A DNA stretch of 64,000 nucleotides from Carboxydothermus hydrogenoformans Z-2901 (lineage in GTDB: Bacteria > Bacillota > Z-2901 > Carboxydothermales > Carboxydothermaceae), in assembly GCF_000012865.1 (NCBI RefSeq), contig NC_007503.1:1054001-1118000 (forward strand), read 5' to 3'. Position numbers and translations under genes: made by a program. Below are positions 16,623 through 26,211 of this stretch, piece after piece. How positions within the stretch are numbered: position 1 is the stretch's first letter; every line of letters begins with the position of its first letter. The notes under the pieces were generated by a model that ran no database searches, was not told where the DNA came from, and worked only from the letters and a program-made list of their open reading frames with translations.

Positions 16623-17963
16623 TTGAAGCAAGTCATAACAATACAAGCAAGGTTATTTCCAAAGGCAGAGGAGAACGTGGTATTAGATAACATAATGCGA
16701 AAGTGGAACTCCTGCAAAAGATATGCTTATAACCGCCTACTTGAAGGAAAAACCCGAAAAGAACTCAAGAAAGAACTGCAAAGCCTCTTTGGATTGAATT
16801 CCAGATATGTAGACGATGCTATACTTGAAGCCAGCGAAGTTTTGCAAAGTATCCGAGAACTTGGAGAAAACCCACGCAAGGTTATCTTTGGAGGGAAAGT
16901 ATTGTTTTATAGACTAAAAAGCAAACATTTAAGCAGTGAGCAGAGGCAAAAGTACAAAAAAGAGTGGGAAGATAAACGCAAAGGAACCCTTTTCTCCAGA
17001 GGGGATAAAACCAAGCAGGGGAATTTAAATTTAAGAGTTATTGAAGAAAATGGCCAATTCTTTTTAAGAGTAAATGCAGGTAATAGAAAATGGCTGTTTA
17101 TAGAACTTAAAAGTTCGCATAAAAAATGGAGAAAGTTTGCAGAAGCAATGCTAAATTCCTGTCCTTACAGCGTTCGTTTGCAGAGGAAAAACAATAAATA
17201 CTATGCTTACATTTCTTTTGAAGACGACTTGCCAAATACAGCAATAGATTTCAGCAATGGAGCTATCGGGATAGACTTAAATGCTTTTCCATCACACATC
17301 GCCTGGGCTGAAATAAAAAAAGACGGCAATTTAGAAAGCTTTGGGGAAATTCCTACACCACATCTCTGGGATGGAAGAAAAGAAAAAAGAGATTACTTTG
17401 CATGGGTATACGCCAACGAAATTGTAAAATTAGCCCTTGAGAAAAACAAAGGCATCGTAGTAGAAAAGTTAGCGATAAAAGACAAAGGCTACCGGGGAGA
17501 TTACAAGGGAAGAAAATCCAGAAGGGTAAAGCACGGTTTTAGCTATAGAAAGCTTATTGCCAGAGTAAAGATACTTGCCCAGAGGTACGGTGTAGCCATA
17601 AGAGAAGTAAGCCCGGCTTATACAAGCTTGATAGGGATGCTAAAGTACGCACCGCAGTTTAATTTAACAAAAGATACAGCAGCAGCTTATGTGATAGCCC
17701 GAAGAGGATTGGCTTTAAGGGAGAAAATTCCCTTGAAGTATAGAGAGCTATTGAAAAGCCTGCAAAGCAAGTCACGGTCGGTATCTTCAGCTACCGATGG
17801 AAGGAATGGAGGTACTGCGGTAAAGGGGAAAACCTTACCGTACAAACCGTGGCGAGTTTTGCGGGTAGCCCTCCTGACGGGAGCTCTCCTGGACAGGCCA
17901 TTATATCGTGACCTGTCACCGCTTAAGAGAATACTCATAAGCGGTATGGGGGAAGGTGGCTGA
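16623..17963 (+). CDS. tnpB: TnpB-like RuvC nuclease of the IS200/IS605 (OrfB) group
   Basis: A 446-residue TnpB/OrfB family protein. The split RuvC motifs are visible: GIDLNAFPSHIAWAE (Asp, RuvC-I) about residue 216, IVVEKLAIKDK (Glu, RuvC-II) about 280, and KDTAAAYVIARRGL (Asp, RuvC-III) about 345. The CxxC...CxxC zinc finger normal in TnpB is absent. A ~75-residue tail after RuvC-III lies over strongly folding DNA. TTG 16623 gives the usual start MKQVITIQARLFP, with GGTGA upstream; starts at 16593 or 16611 are possible. No tnpA is present, so mobilisation would need a TnpA in trans. TnpB proteins are RNA-guided nucleases. Confidence 0.82.
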   Translation: MKQVITIQARLFPKAEENVVLDNIMRKWNSCKRYAYNRLLEGKTRKELKKELQSLFGLNSRYVDDAILEASEVLQSIRELGENPRKVIFGGKVLFYRLKSKHLSSEQRQKYKKEWEDKRKGTLFSRGDKTKQGNLNLRVIEENGQFFLRVNAGNRKWLFIELKSSHKKWRKFAEAMLNSCPYSVRLQRKNNKYYAYISFEDDLPNTAIDFSNGAIGIDLNAFPSHIAWAEIKKDGNLESFGEIPTPHLWDGRKEKRDYFAWVYANEIVKLALEKNKGIVVEKLAIKDKGYRGDYKGRKSRRVKHGFSYRKLIARVKILAQRYGVAIREVSPAYTSLIGMLKYAPQFNLTKDTAAAYVIARRGLALREKIPLKYRELLKSLQSKSRSVSSATDGRNGGTAVKGKTLPYKPWRVLRVALLTGALLDRPLYRDLSPLKRILISGMGEGG

Positions 17964-18020
17964 AAGTCACGGTAAGTTCCTGCTTCTTGGGGCAGGGGCT
18001 ATGGCTGTCCCGAATACCGC
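17885..18020 (+). ncRNA. Candidate omega-RNA (reRNA) overlapping the tnpB 3' end
   Basis: Several stems follow each other. They are GACAGG/CCTGTC (17892-17897 with 17912-17917), ACCGCTTA/TAAGCGGT (17918-17925 with 17938-17945), GTGGCT-GAA-AGTCAC (17956-17970) and CCTGC/GCAGG (17979-17983 with 17992-17996). A long-range GCGGTAT/ATACCGC (17941-17947 with 18014-18020) closes the last two and competes with the second. Known TnpB guide RNAs come from exactly this place, the tnpB 3' end plus element right end. The boundaries are estimates, and the guide would lie downstream. Confidence 0.45.
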
Positions 18021-18116
18021 CAGTTGGGGCTGGGGCAGCTTGAGGGGCGGACAACAAATACCCCAACCTTCCAAACCGGTGCAGTTTTGCACAGTTTGGA
18101 AGACCAGGAAAAGAAA

Positions 18117-19067
18117 TTGTTTGAACTTGTAAAAGAGGATTTAAGAAAAATTGAACAAGAGTTAATTAAAGAAGTTAGCGAAAGGAACGAATTTTTACAC
18201 GACCCTGCCATGCACTTATTAAAAGCGGGAGGAAAAAGGTTAAGACCTGCTTTTGCTTTGTTGGCAGCAAAACTTGGCGATTATGATTTCGAGAAAGTTA
18301 AACCTTTAGCAGTGGCATTGGAACTTATTCATATGGCCACGTTAGTTCACGACGATGTTGTTGATAATTCCATGCTTCGCCGTGGGCTTCCCACGGTTAA
18401 AGCTAATTGGGGTAATAAGATGTCAATCCATATTGGTGACCGAATTTTTGCCAAATCCTTACTTTTAATCGATTCCTGTAAAAATAATTATGTGGCTAAA
18501 GTTTTAGCTGAGGTAAGTGTTAAAATGACTACCGGTGAAATTCAACAGTTAAACGGTGCAAAAAACATTTCTACAAGTATTAAAGACTATTTAATAAAAA
18601 TTAAAAGAAAAACAGCCCTATTATTATCCGCAAGCTGTGAACTTGGTGGAGTTATGGCCAACGTTTCGCCCAGGGTTGTTAATGCGTTAAAACAGTATGG
18701 CTTATATGTTGGGATGGCTTTTCAAATTATCGATGATATTTTGGATTTTACTGCTGATGAAAAGGTTTTGGGAAAACCGGTTGGTAGTGATTTACGGCAA
18801 GGATTGATAACCTTACCTGTGCTCTTGGCTTTGAAAAGGGACAAAAAGCATGAGCTTTGGCGGGAGTTACAAAATCTTCCCCAAAATAATGCTAACATTG
18901 AGCAAATAATCAAAGAGATAAAATACCTTGGTGGTATAAGTGAAGCTTATGCCTGGGCAAAAAATTACATTGAAAAAGCAATTTCTGCCTTTGAATTGGT
19001 GCCAAAGTCACCAGTTAAAGATACTTTTTTAGAAATTGCCCAGTTTATCGTGCAAAGAAATTATTAA
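18117..19067 (+). CDS. Polyprenyl diphosphate synthase (trans-isoprenyl diphosphate synthase)
   Basis: Belongs to the all-trans polyprenyl synthase family (hepT/ispB-like), 316 residues from TTG 18117. The first Asp-rich motif is VHDDVVD in MATLVHDDVVDNSMLRRG and the second is IIDDILDF. FQIIDDILDF and GKPVGSDLRQG are typical. It makes a long-chain prenyl diphosphate, probably for menaquinone or another lipid. The frame is open back to 18024, but this upstream part (GRTTNTPTFQTG...) looks like TnpB element right-end sequence; the family start FELVKEDLRKIEQEL favours the TTG, preceded by AGGAAAAG. Sits ahead of hemA. Confidence 0.85.
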   Translation: MFELVKEDLRKIEQELIKEVSERNEFLHDPAMHLLKAGGKRLRPAFALLAAKLGDYDFEKVKPLAVALELIHMATLVHDDVVDNSMLRRGLPTVKANWGNKMSIHIGDRIFAKSLLLIDSCKNNYVAKVLAEVSVKMTTGEIQQLNGAKNISTSIKDYLIKIKRKTALLLSASCELGGVMANVSPRVVNALKQYGLYVGMAFQIIDDILDFTADEKVLGKPVGSDLRQGLITLPVLLALKRDKKHELWRELQNLPQNNANIEQIIKEIKYLGGISEAYAWAKNYIEKAISAFELVPKSPVKDTFLEIAQFIVQRNY

Positions 19068-19149
19068 ATGGTAGCAGGAAATTTGATTAATTTGTAGAAA
19101 TAATTTGTGAAAACTGTATTTAATCCTTAGATAAAGGAGCGCGTTTAGT

Positions 19150-20499
19150 ATGTATTTAGTGGTTGTGGGGGTAAATCACAGGACTGCTCCGGTTGAGGTG
19201 CGGGAAAAGTTATCTTTTTCCGACCACCAATTAAAAGATGCTTTTTCCGCTTTGCTGTCTTATCCTTCCATTGATGGTTCGGTTATTCTTTCTACTTGCA
19301 ACCGTACTGAGGTTTATGTGGCGTCCTTGGATGTTGATACTGGATTAAAAGTAGTAAGGGAATTCTTGGCTAATTGGGCCGGTTTATCTTTGTCGGATAT
19401 TAAGAATTATACTTACAATTATACATTGTACGATGCTGTTCATCATCTTTTTCGTGTAGCATCAGGCCTTGATTCCATGATTTTAGGGGAAACCCAGATC
19501 TTGGGTCAGGTACGCGATGCTTTTTTAAAAGCCTCATCTTTAAAAGCGTCCAATAAAATATTGAATACCCTATTTCAACACGCTATAACTGTGGGCAAAA
19601 AAGTTCGAACCGAAACTGGCATTGACAAAAATCCAGTTTCGATTAGTTATGCCGCAGTTCAATTGGCGTGTTCATTTTTTGGCAGTTTAAAGGATAAGAA
19701 GGCGCTTCTAATTGGTGCTGGTAAAATGAGTAGTTTAACAGCGAAGCATTTAAGTTACTATGGAATTAAAGAAATCATTGTTGCTAACCGTTCCTTTGAA
19801 AAAGCCGAACAGTTTGCCCGGGAGTTTAATGGAATAGCTGTTCCCTTTGCCAAAATCTATGATATCCTCGCCGAGGTGGATTTGGTAATAAGCTGTACGG
19901 GAGCACCTCACCTGATTATCCATAAAGAGCAATTAGAGTTAGTTATCGGAAACAGGCAGCATCCATTATACCTAATAGATATAGCGGTTCCCCGGGATAT
20001 TGATCCCGAAATAGCTAAACTTCCAAATGTTTTTCTCTATGATATTGATAAATTGCAAAATGTGGTCACCAAAAATTTAGAAGAAAGAAAAAAACTGGCT
20101 GAAATGGCTGAAAACATCATTGAAACTGAACTAAAAGCTTTTATTGAATGGCATAGCACCCAGTTTGTAGTTCCAACCATTGTAGCCCTTAAGAAAAAAG
20201 CCGAGGAGATCAAGCAAAAAGAGCTTACTAAAGCTTTAAATAAACTGGGAAATATCAGTGAACGGGAAAAAAATATCGTTTGTGCCCTTGCTCATACTAT
20301 TCTTAATCAATTATTGCATACACCAATAGTGAAATTAAAACAGTATGCTTTAACTCCTCAGGGCCATTTGTACACCGAAATTTTGCAAAACTTATTTGAT
20401 TTACAAGTTGAAGGGGAACGCCCGAAAAATTTCACCCATCCGAGAGAAGAAATGGAGGAAAGTGATGAAAAAAGAAGTTATTGTGGGGAGTCGAGATAG
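19150..20499 (+). CDS. hemA: Glutamyl-tRNA reductase
   Basis: A 449-residue GluTR. The catalytic cysteine is C50 in ILSTCNRTEVY, followed by GLDSMILGETQILGQV and an NADPH-binding GAGKMSSLTAKHL. The C-terminal dimerisation helix region is present. It reduces glutamyl-tRNA(Glu) to glutamate-1-semialdehyde, the first step of C5 tetrapyrrole synthesis. AAAGGAGCGCG lies ahead of ATG 19150. Its 3' end overlaps hemC by 35 bp. The pathway feeds heme, siroheme and the corrinoid required by the CFeSP encoded further on. Confidence 0.95.
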   Translation: MYLVVVGVNHRTAPVEVREKLSFSDHQLKDAFSALLSYPSIDGSVILSTCNRTEVYVASLDVDTGLKVVREFLANWAGLSLSDIKNYTYNYTLYDAVHHLFRVASGLDSMILGETQILGQVRDAFLKASSLKASNKILNTLFQHAITVGKKVRTETGIDKNPVSISYAAVQLACSFFGSLKDKKALLIGAGKMSSLTAKHLSYYGIKEIIVANRSFEKAEQFAREFNGIAVPFAKIYDILAEVDLVISCTGAPHLIIHKEQLELVIGNRQHPLYLIDIAVPRDIDPEIAKLPNVFLYDIDKLQNVVTKNLEERKKLAEMAENIIETELKAFIEWHSTQFVVPTIVALKKKAEEIKQKELTKALNKLGNISEREKNIVCALAHTILNQLLHTPIVKLKQYALTPQGHLYTEILQNLFDLQVEGERPKNFTHPREEMEESDEKRSYCGESR

Positions 20500-21400
20500 T
20501 GCTTTAGCTTTGTGGCAAACAAATTGGGTGGTGGAAAGACTAAGCAAAATTCACCCAGAAATAAATTTTAAAATTGTGACCATGAAAACAAAAGGGGATA
20601 AAATCCTGGACGTAGCTCTGGCCAAAATTGGGGACAAAGGGCTTTTCACTAAAGAATTAGAACATGCCTTGTTAAATAAAACCATAGATATGGCTGTCCA
20701 TAGCATGAAAGACTTACCAACAGTTTTGCCCGAAGGCTTGAAAATTGGTGCGTTTTGTGAAAGGGAGTACCCGGGAGATGTTTTTATTTCCCCCAAGGGT
20801 TTTAAGTTTTTGGAACTACCTCAGGGGGCGAGAATTGGTACCAGCAGTTTGCGGCGGATAGCCCAAATTTTAGCCGTAAGGCCGGATTTACAAGCCATAC
20901 CGCTGCGCGGAAACCTACCTACACGTTTTCGTAAAATGGAGGAAATGGACTTAGATGGCATTATCTTGGCTTATGCCGGTGTGAAAAGATTGGGTTATGA
21001 GGATAAAATTACCGAGATGTTAAGTTTTGACCTCTGTTTACCGGCGGTTGGTCAAGGTTCGATAGGTGTGGAAATCCGTGCCGATGATACTTTTATCGAA
21101 GAGCTTTTAAAACCAATCGATCATTTTGCAACAAACCGAGCTATTAGAGCAGAAAGGGCCTTCTTAAAGCGCTTGGAAGGAGGATGTCAAATCCCCATTG
21201 GCGCCTATTCTGAAGTTAAAGAAAACCGACTTCATTTGAAAGGCGTTGTTGCCAGTTTAGATGGGAAGTTAGTTATTAAAGGTGAAAAAGAGGGAAGTAT
21301 TGAGGAACCGGAGAAAGTGGGGATTAGTTTAGCGGAGGAACTTTTAACGAAAGGCGCCCAAAAAATCTTAGAGGAAATCAGGCGGGATGCCAATGAGTAA
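20465..21400 (+). CDS. hemC: Hydroxymethylbilane synthase (porphobilinogen deaminase)
   Basis: A 311-residue HemC. It has IVGSRDSALALWQTN at the start, HSMKDLPT, GTSSLRRIAQ, LPLRGNLPTR-like (IPLRGNLPTR), and LEGGCQIPIGAY with the cysteine that anchors the dipyrromethane cofactor. It polymerises four porphobilinogens into hydroxymethylbilane. ATG 20465 is within the end of hemA and has ATGGAGGAAAGTG upstream; the longer frame from 20396 lacks a ribosome site. The overlap indicates coupled translation. Confidence 0.95.
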   Translation: MKKEVIVGSRDSALALWQTNWVVERLSKIHPEINFKIVTMKTKGDKILDVALAKIGDKGLFTKELEHALLNKTIDMAVHSMKDLPTVLPEGLKIGAFCEREYPGDVFISPKGFKFLELPQGARIGTSSLRRIAQILAVRPDLQAIPLRGNLPTRFRKMEEMDLDGIILAYAGVKRLGYEDKITEMLSFDLCLPAVGQGSIGVEIRADDTFIEELLKPIDHFATNRAIRAERAFLKRLEGGCQIPIGAYSEVKENRLHLKGVVASLDGKLVIKGEKEGSIEEPEKVGISLAEELLTKGAQKILEEIRRDANE

Positions 21401-22424
21401 TTCGCTTACCTGCCGGGTTTTGGTAGGGGAAAAAGTTGATTACTTTTTAAATTCGGAATTGTTTTTTCGGGGATTACGGGACGCAAAAAATATTTATTTT
21501 TTTGATGAAGAACTTGATTTTATTTTAAAAAATTTTGTAAATACTCACTTGGTAAGTGAACTGCCCAGCAACGTTACCGGAGAAGATGTAATATTAATTA
21601 CTAAAAAAGAAGATTTGTTAAAGACTTTTCCTTTAAAAAATTATTGTTTTTACAATTTACAACATTTTTTAAATAATGGCCCTCTGGCGGGAGTGCGGGT
21701 TTTAATTCCAAGGACAGAAGCTGATGAAAAGCGAGAATGCGGGCGTTTTGGTGCCATAGGTATTGAAGTACCGCTGTTAAAAATAACGTATATTCCTGAT
21801 GAAAGGATTTTACAGTTAGATTTTTCCGCTTATGATTGGCTTATCTTTACCAGTGCCCACGGTGTAGAGGGCTTTTTTTTCAATTTAAATTATTTTAATG
21901 TAAGTTTAGAAAATTTCATTGGGAAAATTGCGGTTGTTGGGGAAAAAACAGCAAAAGCATTAAAAAAATATGGTCTTACCGCGGATTTTTCTCCCCAAAA
22001 ATTTACGGCAAAAGATTTAGCCCTGGAGCTAACTACCTCCGGAATGATTCAAAAAGGGGTTATAGTCATTCAAGGAAATCTTGGAAGACCCGAGCTTTTG
22101 GAGATTTTGGCCCGAAATAATATTCCCACTAAAAAACTGGTTGTTTATGAAAATGCTCCCAATGTCGATATTAAACCTTTTTTAAATGGTTTATTGAAAG
22201 CTAAATTAATTGACGTGCTTTTCTTTACAAGTCCTTCAACTTTTAATAATTTCTATCAATTTATTAGTGATGAAAACTTAGCAAAAAATCTACCGCATTT
22301 TGCTATTGGGCCCACCACCTATGAGGCTTTTTTGCAAAAAGATATTCGGAGAAAATATTTTTCCTCAGAACATACCCTTGAGGGTTTATGGCAAACTTTG
22401 AAAAATCATTGGCAAGGAGAGTGA
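21393..22424 (+). CDS. hemD: Uroporphyrinogen-III synthase with an N-terminal extension
   Basis: Residues from ~97 ([30 protein letters not shown]) to the end match HemD, with [28 protein letters not shown] and [13 protein letters not shown]. HemD closes and inverts ring D to give uroporphyrinogen III. The first ~95 residues have no clear HemD counterpart; related firmicutes carry a CobA-HemD fusion, and this segment may be a worn remnant or unrelated. ATG 21393 with AGGCGGG upstream is chosen over ATG 21387. It overlaps the hemC stop and hemB lies 9 bp downstream. Confidence 0.85.
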   Translation: MSNSLTCRVLVGEKVDYFLNSELFFRGLRDAKNIYFFDEELDFILKNFVNTHLVSELPSNVTGEDVILITKKEDLLKTFPLKNYCFYNLQHFLNNGPLAGVRVLIPRTEADEKRECGRFGAIGIEVPLLKITYIPDERILQLDFSAYDWLIFTSAHGVEGFFFNLNYFNVSLENFIGKIAVVGEKTAKALKKYGLTADFSPQKFTAKDLALELTTSGMIQKGVIVIQGNLGRPELLEILARNNIPTKKLVVYENAPNVDIKPFLNGLLKAKLIDVLFFTSPSTFNNFYQFISDENLAKNLPHFAIGPTTYEAFLQKDIRRKYFSSEHTLEGLWQTLKNHWQGE

Positions 22425-22432
22425 ATTGGGTT

Positions 22433-23410
22433 ATGGATTTAAAGCTACGGATGCGGCGGCTTCGGGCTAATGAGAAAATACGTTCTATGGTTCGGGAAAA
22501 CCACTTACATCCCGAAGATTTTATCTATCCTTTATTTATCGCACCGGGGGAAAAATACCGCAAAGAAGTTAGTTCCATGCCCGGAGTATTTCAGTTATCC
22601 ATTGATGAAGCAGTTAAAGAGGCAAAAGAGGTGCATGAGCTTGGTATTCCAGCGGTGATCCTTTTTGGTATTCCCGAGCATAAAGATGAGTTTGGGTGTG
22701 AAGCCTATCAGGACGATGGTATCGTCCAGAGGGCTATAAAAGCAATAAAAAAAGAAATTCCTGAACTTTATGTTATAACCGATGTTTGTCTCTGCGAATA
22801 TACCAGTCACGGTCATTGCGGTGTTGTGCGTAACGGAGAAGTGATAAACGATGAAACTTTGGAACTTTTAGCAAAAACCGCCGTATCACATGCCAAAGCA
22901 GGAGCGGACATGGTTGCGCCTTCGGATATGATGGATGGAAGGGTAAGGGCTATTCGTGAGGCTTTGGATGAAAATGGATTTTCGCATATCCCGATCATGG
23001 CTTATTCAGCAAAATATGCGTCAGCTTTTTACGGGCCTTTTAGGGAAGCAGCTGAGTCAGCACCGCAATTTGGCGATCGCCGTTCCTACCAGATGGATCC
23101 GGCCAATGGGAATGAGGCCTTAAGGGAAGTATGGTTAGATATTGAAGAAGGTGCTGACATAGTAATGGTAAAACCGGCTTTAAGCTATCTCGATATAGTT
23201 TGGCGGGTAAAACAAGAGTTTGGCTATCCGGTTTGTGTTTATAATGTTAGTGGAGAATACGCTTTGGTAAAAGCTGCTGCCCGTAATGGTTGGGTTGAGG
23301 AAAAGCGGATTGTATTGGAGATCTTAACCTCAATGAAACGGGCCGGAGCAGATTTAATCATTTCTTATCATGCTAAAGATGTTGTTAAATGGCTAAAGGA
23401 GGCAAAATAA
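22433..23410 (+). CDS. hemB: Porphobilinogen synthase (delta-aminolevulinate dehydratase)
   Basis: A 325-residue HemB. Zinc-ligand cysteines lie in [15 protein letters not shown]; the two active-site lysines are in [15 protein letters not shown] and [28 protein letters not shown] is conserved. It condenses two 5-aminolevulinate molecules. Start ATG 22433 is a judgement: AAGGAGAG lies ~13 nt upstream, and an in-frame GTG at 22421 is nearly touching that site. The next gene starts directly after the stop, so coupling is expected. Confidence 0.93.
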   Translation: MDLKLRMRRLRANEKIRSMVRENHLHPEDFIYPLFIAPGEKYRKEVSSMPGVFQLSIDEAVKEAKEVHELGIPAVILFGIPEHKDEFGCEAYQDDGIVQRAIKAIKKEIPELYVITDVCLCEYTSHGHCGVVRNGEVINDETLELLAKTAVSHAKAGADMVAPSDMMDGRVRAIREALDENGFSHIPIMAYSAKYASAFYGPFREAAESAPQFGDRRSYQMDPANGNEALREVWLDIEEGADIVMVKPALSYLDIVWRVKQEFGYPVCVYNVSGEYALVKAAARNGWVEEKRIVLEILTSMKRAGADLIISYHAKDVVKWLKEAK

Positions 23411-24406
23411 ATGTTAGTTTCCTGGAATACCACCAATCAATGCAATTTGTATTGTGAACATTGTTACCGGGATGCGGGAGCAAAGGTTGAAGAAGAACTA
23501 TCTACTGAGGAAGGTAAGGCATTAATTGATGAAATCGTTAAAGCCGGGTTTAAGATAATGATATTTTCCGGGGGCGAGCCTTTAATGCGGGAAGATATCC
23601 TTGAACTGGTAGATTATGCTTCCCAAAAAGGCTTAAAACCGGTTTTTGGTACTAATGGCACTTTAATTACCCTGGAAATGGCGCAAAAGCTCAAAAAAGC
23701 CGGAGCTTTAGCTATGGGAATTAGCTTGGATAGCGTTGACCCCGAAAAACACGACCGTTTTCGGGCTTCTCCCGGTTCTTGGGAAAAGGCTGTGGAAGGG
23801 ATGAAAAATTGTAAAGCTGCAGGGTTACCCTTTCAAATTCACACTACAGTGGTGGAATGGAATTACGATGAGGTAGAGCAATTAACCGATTTTGCCGTAG
23901 AAATAGGTGCAATAGCTCATCATATCTTCTTTTTAGTTCCAACCGGACGTGCGGTAAATATTGAGCAGGAGTCTTTAAGGGCTGAACAGTACGAAAAACT
24001 TCTTCATCGTATAATGAAAAAGCAAAAGGAAGTCCCTATTGAATTAAAACCTACCTGTGCTCCCCAGTTTATGCGGATTGCCAAACAAATGGGCATGGAT
24101 TTGCGGTTTGGAAGAGGCTGCCTGGCGGGAATTTCTTACTGCATTATAAGCCCTAAAGGCGATGTGCAACCGTGTGCCTATCTTAATATTCCCTTAGGTA
24201 ACGTAAGGGAAGTACCGTTTAGTGAAATCTGGAAAAATAATCCGGTTTTAAACGAGCTGCGTACATTAAACTATAAGGGTGGATGCGGTACCTGTAAATA
24301 CAAAGAAATTTGTGGCGGTTGTCGGGCTCGGGCTTATTTCTACCATGATGGCGATTACATGGCTGAAGAGCCGTGGTGCCTATACCAGGGGCGTAAGGGA
24401 TATTAA
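23411..24406 (+). CDS. NirJ/AhbD-like radical SAM heme synthesis protein
   Basis: A 331-residue radical SAM enzyme. The [4Fe-4S]-SAM motif CNLYCEHCY is at residues 11-19, and a SPASM-type C-terminal cluster ([16 protein letters not shown]) with cysteines binds an auxiliary cluster. By family it is NirJ2/AhbC-like, acting on siroheme-derived intermediates in the alternative heme (Ahb) or heme d1 pathway. ATG 23411 abuts the hemB stop. Its place between hemB and hemL supports this. The other Ahb genes (ahbA/B decarboxylase) are not in the window. Confidence 0.85.
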
Positions 24407-24423
24407 AAGTAAGGAGTGAGAGA

Positions 24424-25722
24424 ATGCCTTTAAAAATCGATAGATCAATCGAAGCTTTTAGCGAAGCTAAGAAAGTTATTCCCGGAGGAGTTAATAGTCC
24501 CGTTCGTGCTTTTAAATCGGTGGGCTTAAATCCGGTTTTTATTGAACGGGGCGAAGGCTCAAAAATTTACGATATTGACGGGAATTGTTATATTGATTAC
24601 GTTGGCTCATGGGGTCCGCTTATTTTAGGGCATCGCCACCCCAAAGTGGAAGAAGCTTTAGCCAATTGCTTAAAAAAAGGTACGAGTTTCGGGGCTCCAA
24701 CTCTTTTGGAAACCGAGATGGCGGAAATTATTGTTAATGCTTTTCCTGCAATGGATATGGTACGGATGGTAAACTCGGGTACCGAAGCAACCATGAGTGC
24801 CATCCGTTTGGCCCGGGGTTTTACCGGACGAAATAAAATTGTTAAATTTGAAGGTTGTTATCACGGCCATGCGGATTCTTTGTTGATTAAAGCAGGTTCT
24901 GGAGCTTTAACCTTAGGTGTTCCTACAAGCCCCGGGGTACCGGCGAATATTGCCAACAACACGATAACTGCTCAATTTAATGACTTAGCTCTCTTAGAAG
25001 AAATATTTGCCCAGGAAGGTAATGATATTGCTGCCGTTATTTTAGAACCGGTGGCCGGAAACATGGGAGTAGTCCCGCCTAAGCCAGGCTTTTTAGAAGG
25101 TGTTCGGGAGCTTACCAGAAAATATGGTGCTTTGCTAATAATGGACGAGGTTATGACCGGTTTTAGGGTTCACTGGGGTGGAGCTCAGGTTCTCTATAAC
25201 GTCGAACCGGATATTACAACCCTCGGAAAAATTATTGGTGGAGGCTTACCGGTAGGAGCTTATGGTGGCAGGCGGGAAATCATGGAAATGGTGGCACCGG
25301 CCGGACCTGTTTATCAAGCAGGAACTCTTTCGGGTAATCCTTTGGCAATGACCGCCGGTATTGCCACGTTAACTGTTTTAAAGGAAGAAGGGGTTTATGA
25401 GCAGTTAGAAGAAAAATCAAGTTATCTGGAAAGCGGTTTAAAAGAAGCGGCAAGAGCCGCGGGCTTAAAGCTCTGGTTTAACCGGGTCGGATCGATGCTT
25501 TGCACTTTCTTTACCTCGGAGGAAGTGGTGGATTATAAAACTGCTTGCACATCCGATACTCAAAAGTTTGCGGTGTTCTTTAAGACTCTCTTAGAAAATG
25601 GAATTTATATTGCGCCTTCGCAATTTGAAGCCATGTTTGTATCCCTTGCCCATTCCAAAGACGATTTAGATAAAACCATTGAAGCTTCATATAAGGCATT
25701 TAAGGCTGCAGCAGAAAATTAA
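24424..25722 (+). CDS. hemL: Glutamate-1-semialdehyde 2,1-aminomutase
   Basis: A 432-residue PLP enzyme. [24 protein letters not shown] and the PLP lysine in [18 protein letters not shown] are all present, as is [11 protein letters not shown]. It isomerises glutamate-1-semialdehyde to 5-aminolevulinate, the substrate for HemB. AAGGAGTGAGAG precedes ATG 24424. It is the last gene of the heme operon, followed within 10 bp by a strong terminator. Confidence 0.95.
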
Positions 25723-25730
25723 TGGCAAAG

Positions 25731-25767
25731 AAAAACCCCTTGAAGTAAACCTTCAAGGGGTTTTTTC
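25731..25767. terminator. Bidirectional terminator between hemL and the tRNA cluster
   Basis: Stem CCCCTTGAAG/CTTCAAGGGG with a 5-nt loop, TTTTTTCT on the plus-strand side and AAAAA on the other. It can end both the heme operon and the minus-strand tRNA transcript. Confidence 0.9.
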
Positions 25768-25774
25768 TCATAAA

Positions 25775-25860
25775 TGGTGCGGCAGAGAGGATTTGAACCT
25801 CCACGGGTATAAACCCACTAGATCCTGAGTCTAGCGCGTCTGCCGTTCCGCCACTGCCGC
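25775..25860 (-). tRNA. tRNA-Leu (anticodon CAG)
   Basis: The reverse complement, 86 nt, pairs GCGGCAG with CTGCCGC and ends ACCA. Anticodon loop CTCAGGA gives CAG, and a long variable arm (GTGGGTTTATACCCAC) marks a class II tRNA. Confidence 0.95.
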
Positions 25861-25871
25861 ACATATAAAAA

Positions 25872-25946
25872 TGGCTGGGGCGGCTGGATTCGAACCAACG
25901 AATGGCGGTTCCAAAGACCGCTGCCTTACCACTTGGCGACGCCCCA
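25872..25946 (-). tRNA. tRNA-Gln (anticodon TTG)
   Basis: 75 nt on the reverse strand; acceptor TGGGGCG/CGCCCCA plus GCCA end, anticodon loop CTTTGGA and T-loop GGTTCGAATCC. Confidence 0.95.
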
Positions 25947-25974
25947 GTAAAATGTATTAAGTTAAATAAAGTCA

Positions 25975-26000
25975 GAGATCAAGTGACCTCTGACGTTTAT
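25975..26000. other. Hairpin between tRNA-Gln and tRNA-Tyr
   Basis: GTCAGAG/CCTCTGAC-type stem around a short loop in the gap between two tRNA genes. There is no good T-tract, so it is more likely a processing spacer than a terminator. Confidence 0.4.
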
Positions 26001-26009
26001 TCTTAATAA

Positions 26010-26095
26010 TGGTGGAGGGGGTAGGATTCGAACCTACGAAGGCATTCGCCGGCAGATTTACAGTCTGCTCCCTTTGACCACTCGGGAACCCCTCC
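26010..26095 (-). tRNA. tRNA-Tyr (anticodon GTA)
   Basis: 86 nt on the reverse strand with a GGAGGGG acceptor, anticodon loop CTGTAAA (GTA), a class II long variable arm, T-loop GGTTCGAATCC and CCA end. Confidence 0.95.
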
Positions 26096-26133
26096 AAATT
26101 ATCTAAAGTAATTTTATAAAGTAATTTTTTCAC

Positions 26134-26211
26134 TGGTCGGGATGGAGGGATTTGAACCCCCGACTTCCTGCTCCCAAGGCAGGCGCGCTAGCCAAACTGC
26201 GCTACATCCCG
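26134..26211 (-). tRNA. tRNA-Pro (anticodon TGG)
   Basis: 78 nt on the reverse strand; CGGGATG/CATCCCG acceptor with encoded ACCA, anticodon loop CTTGGGA. It is probably the first tRNA of the minus-strand cluster. Confidence 0.95.

Noticed and set aside
25975-26000. Terminator inside the tRNA cluster
   Set aside because: Stem present but no T-tract on the minus strand.
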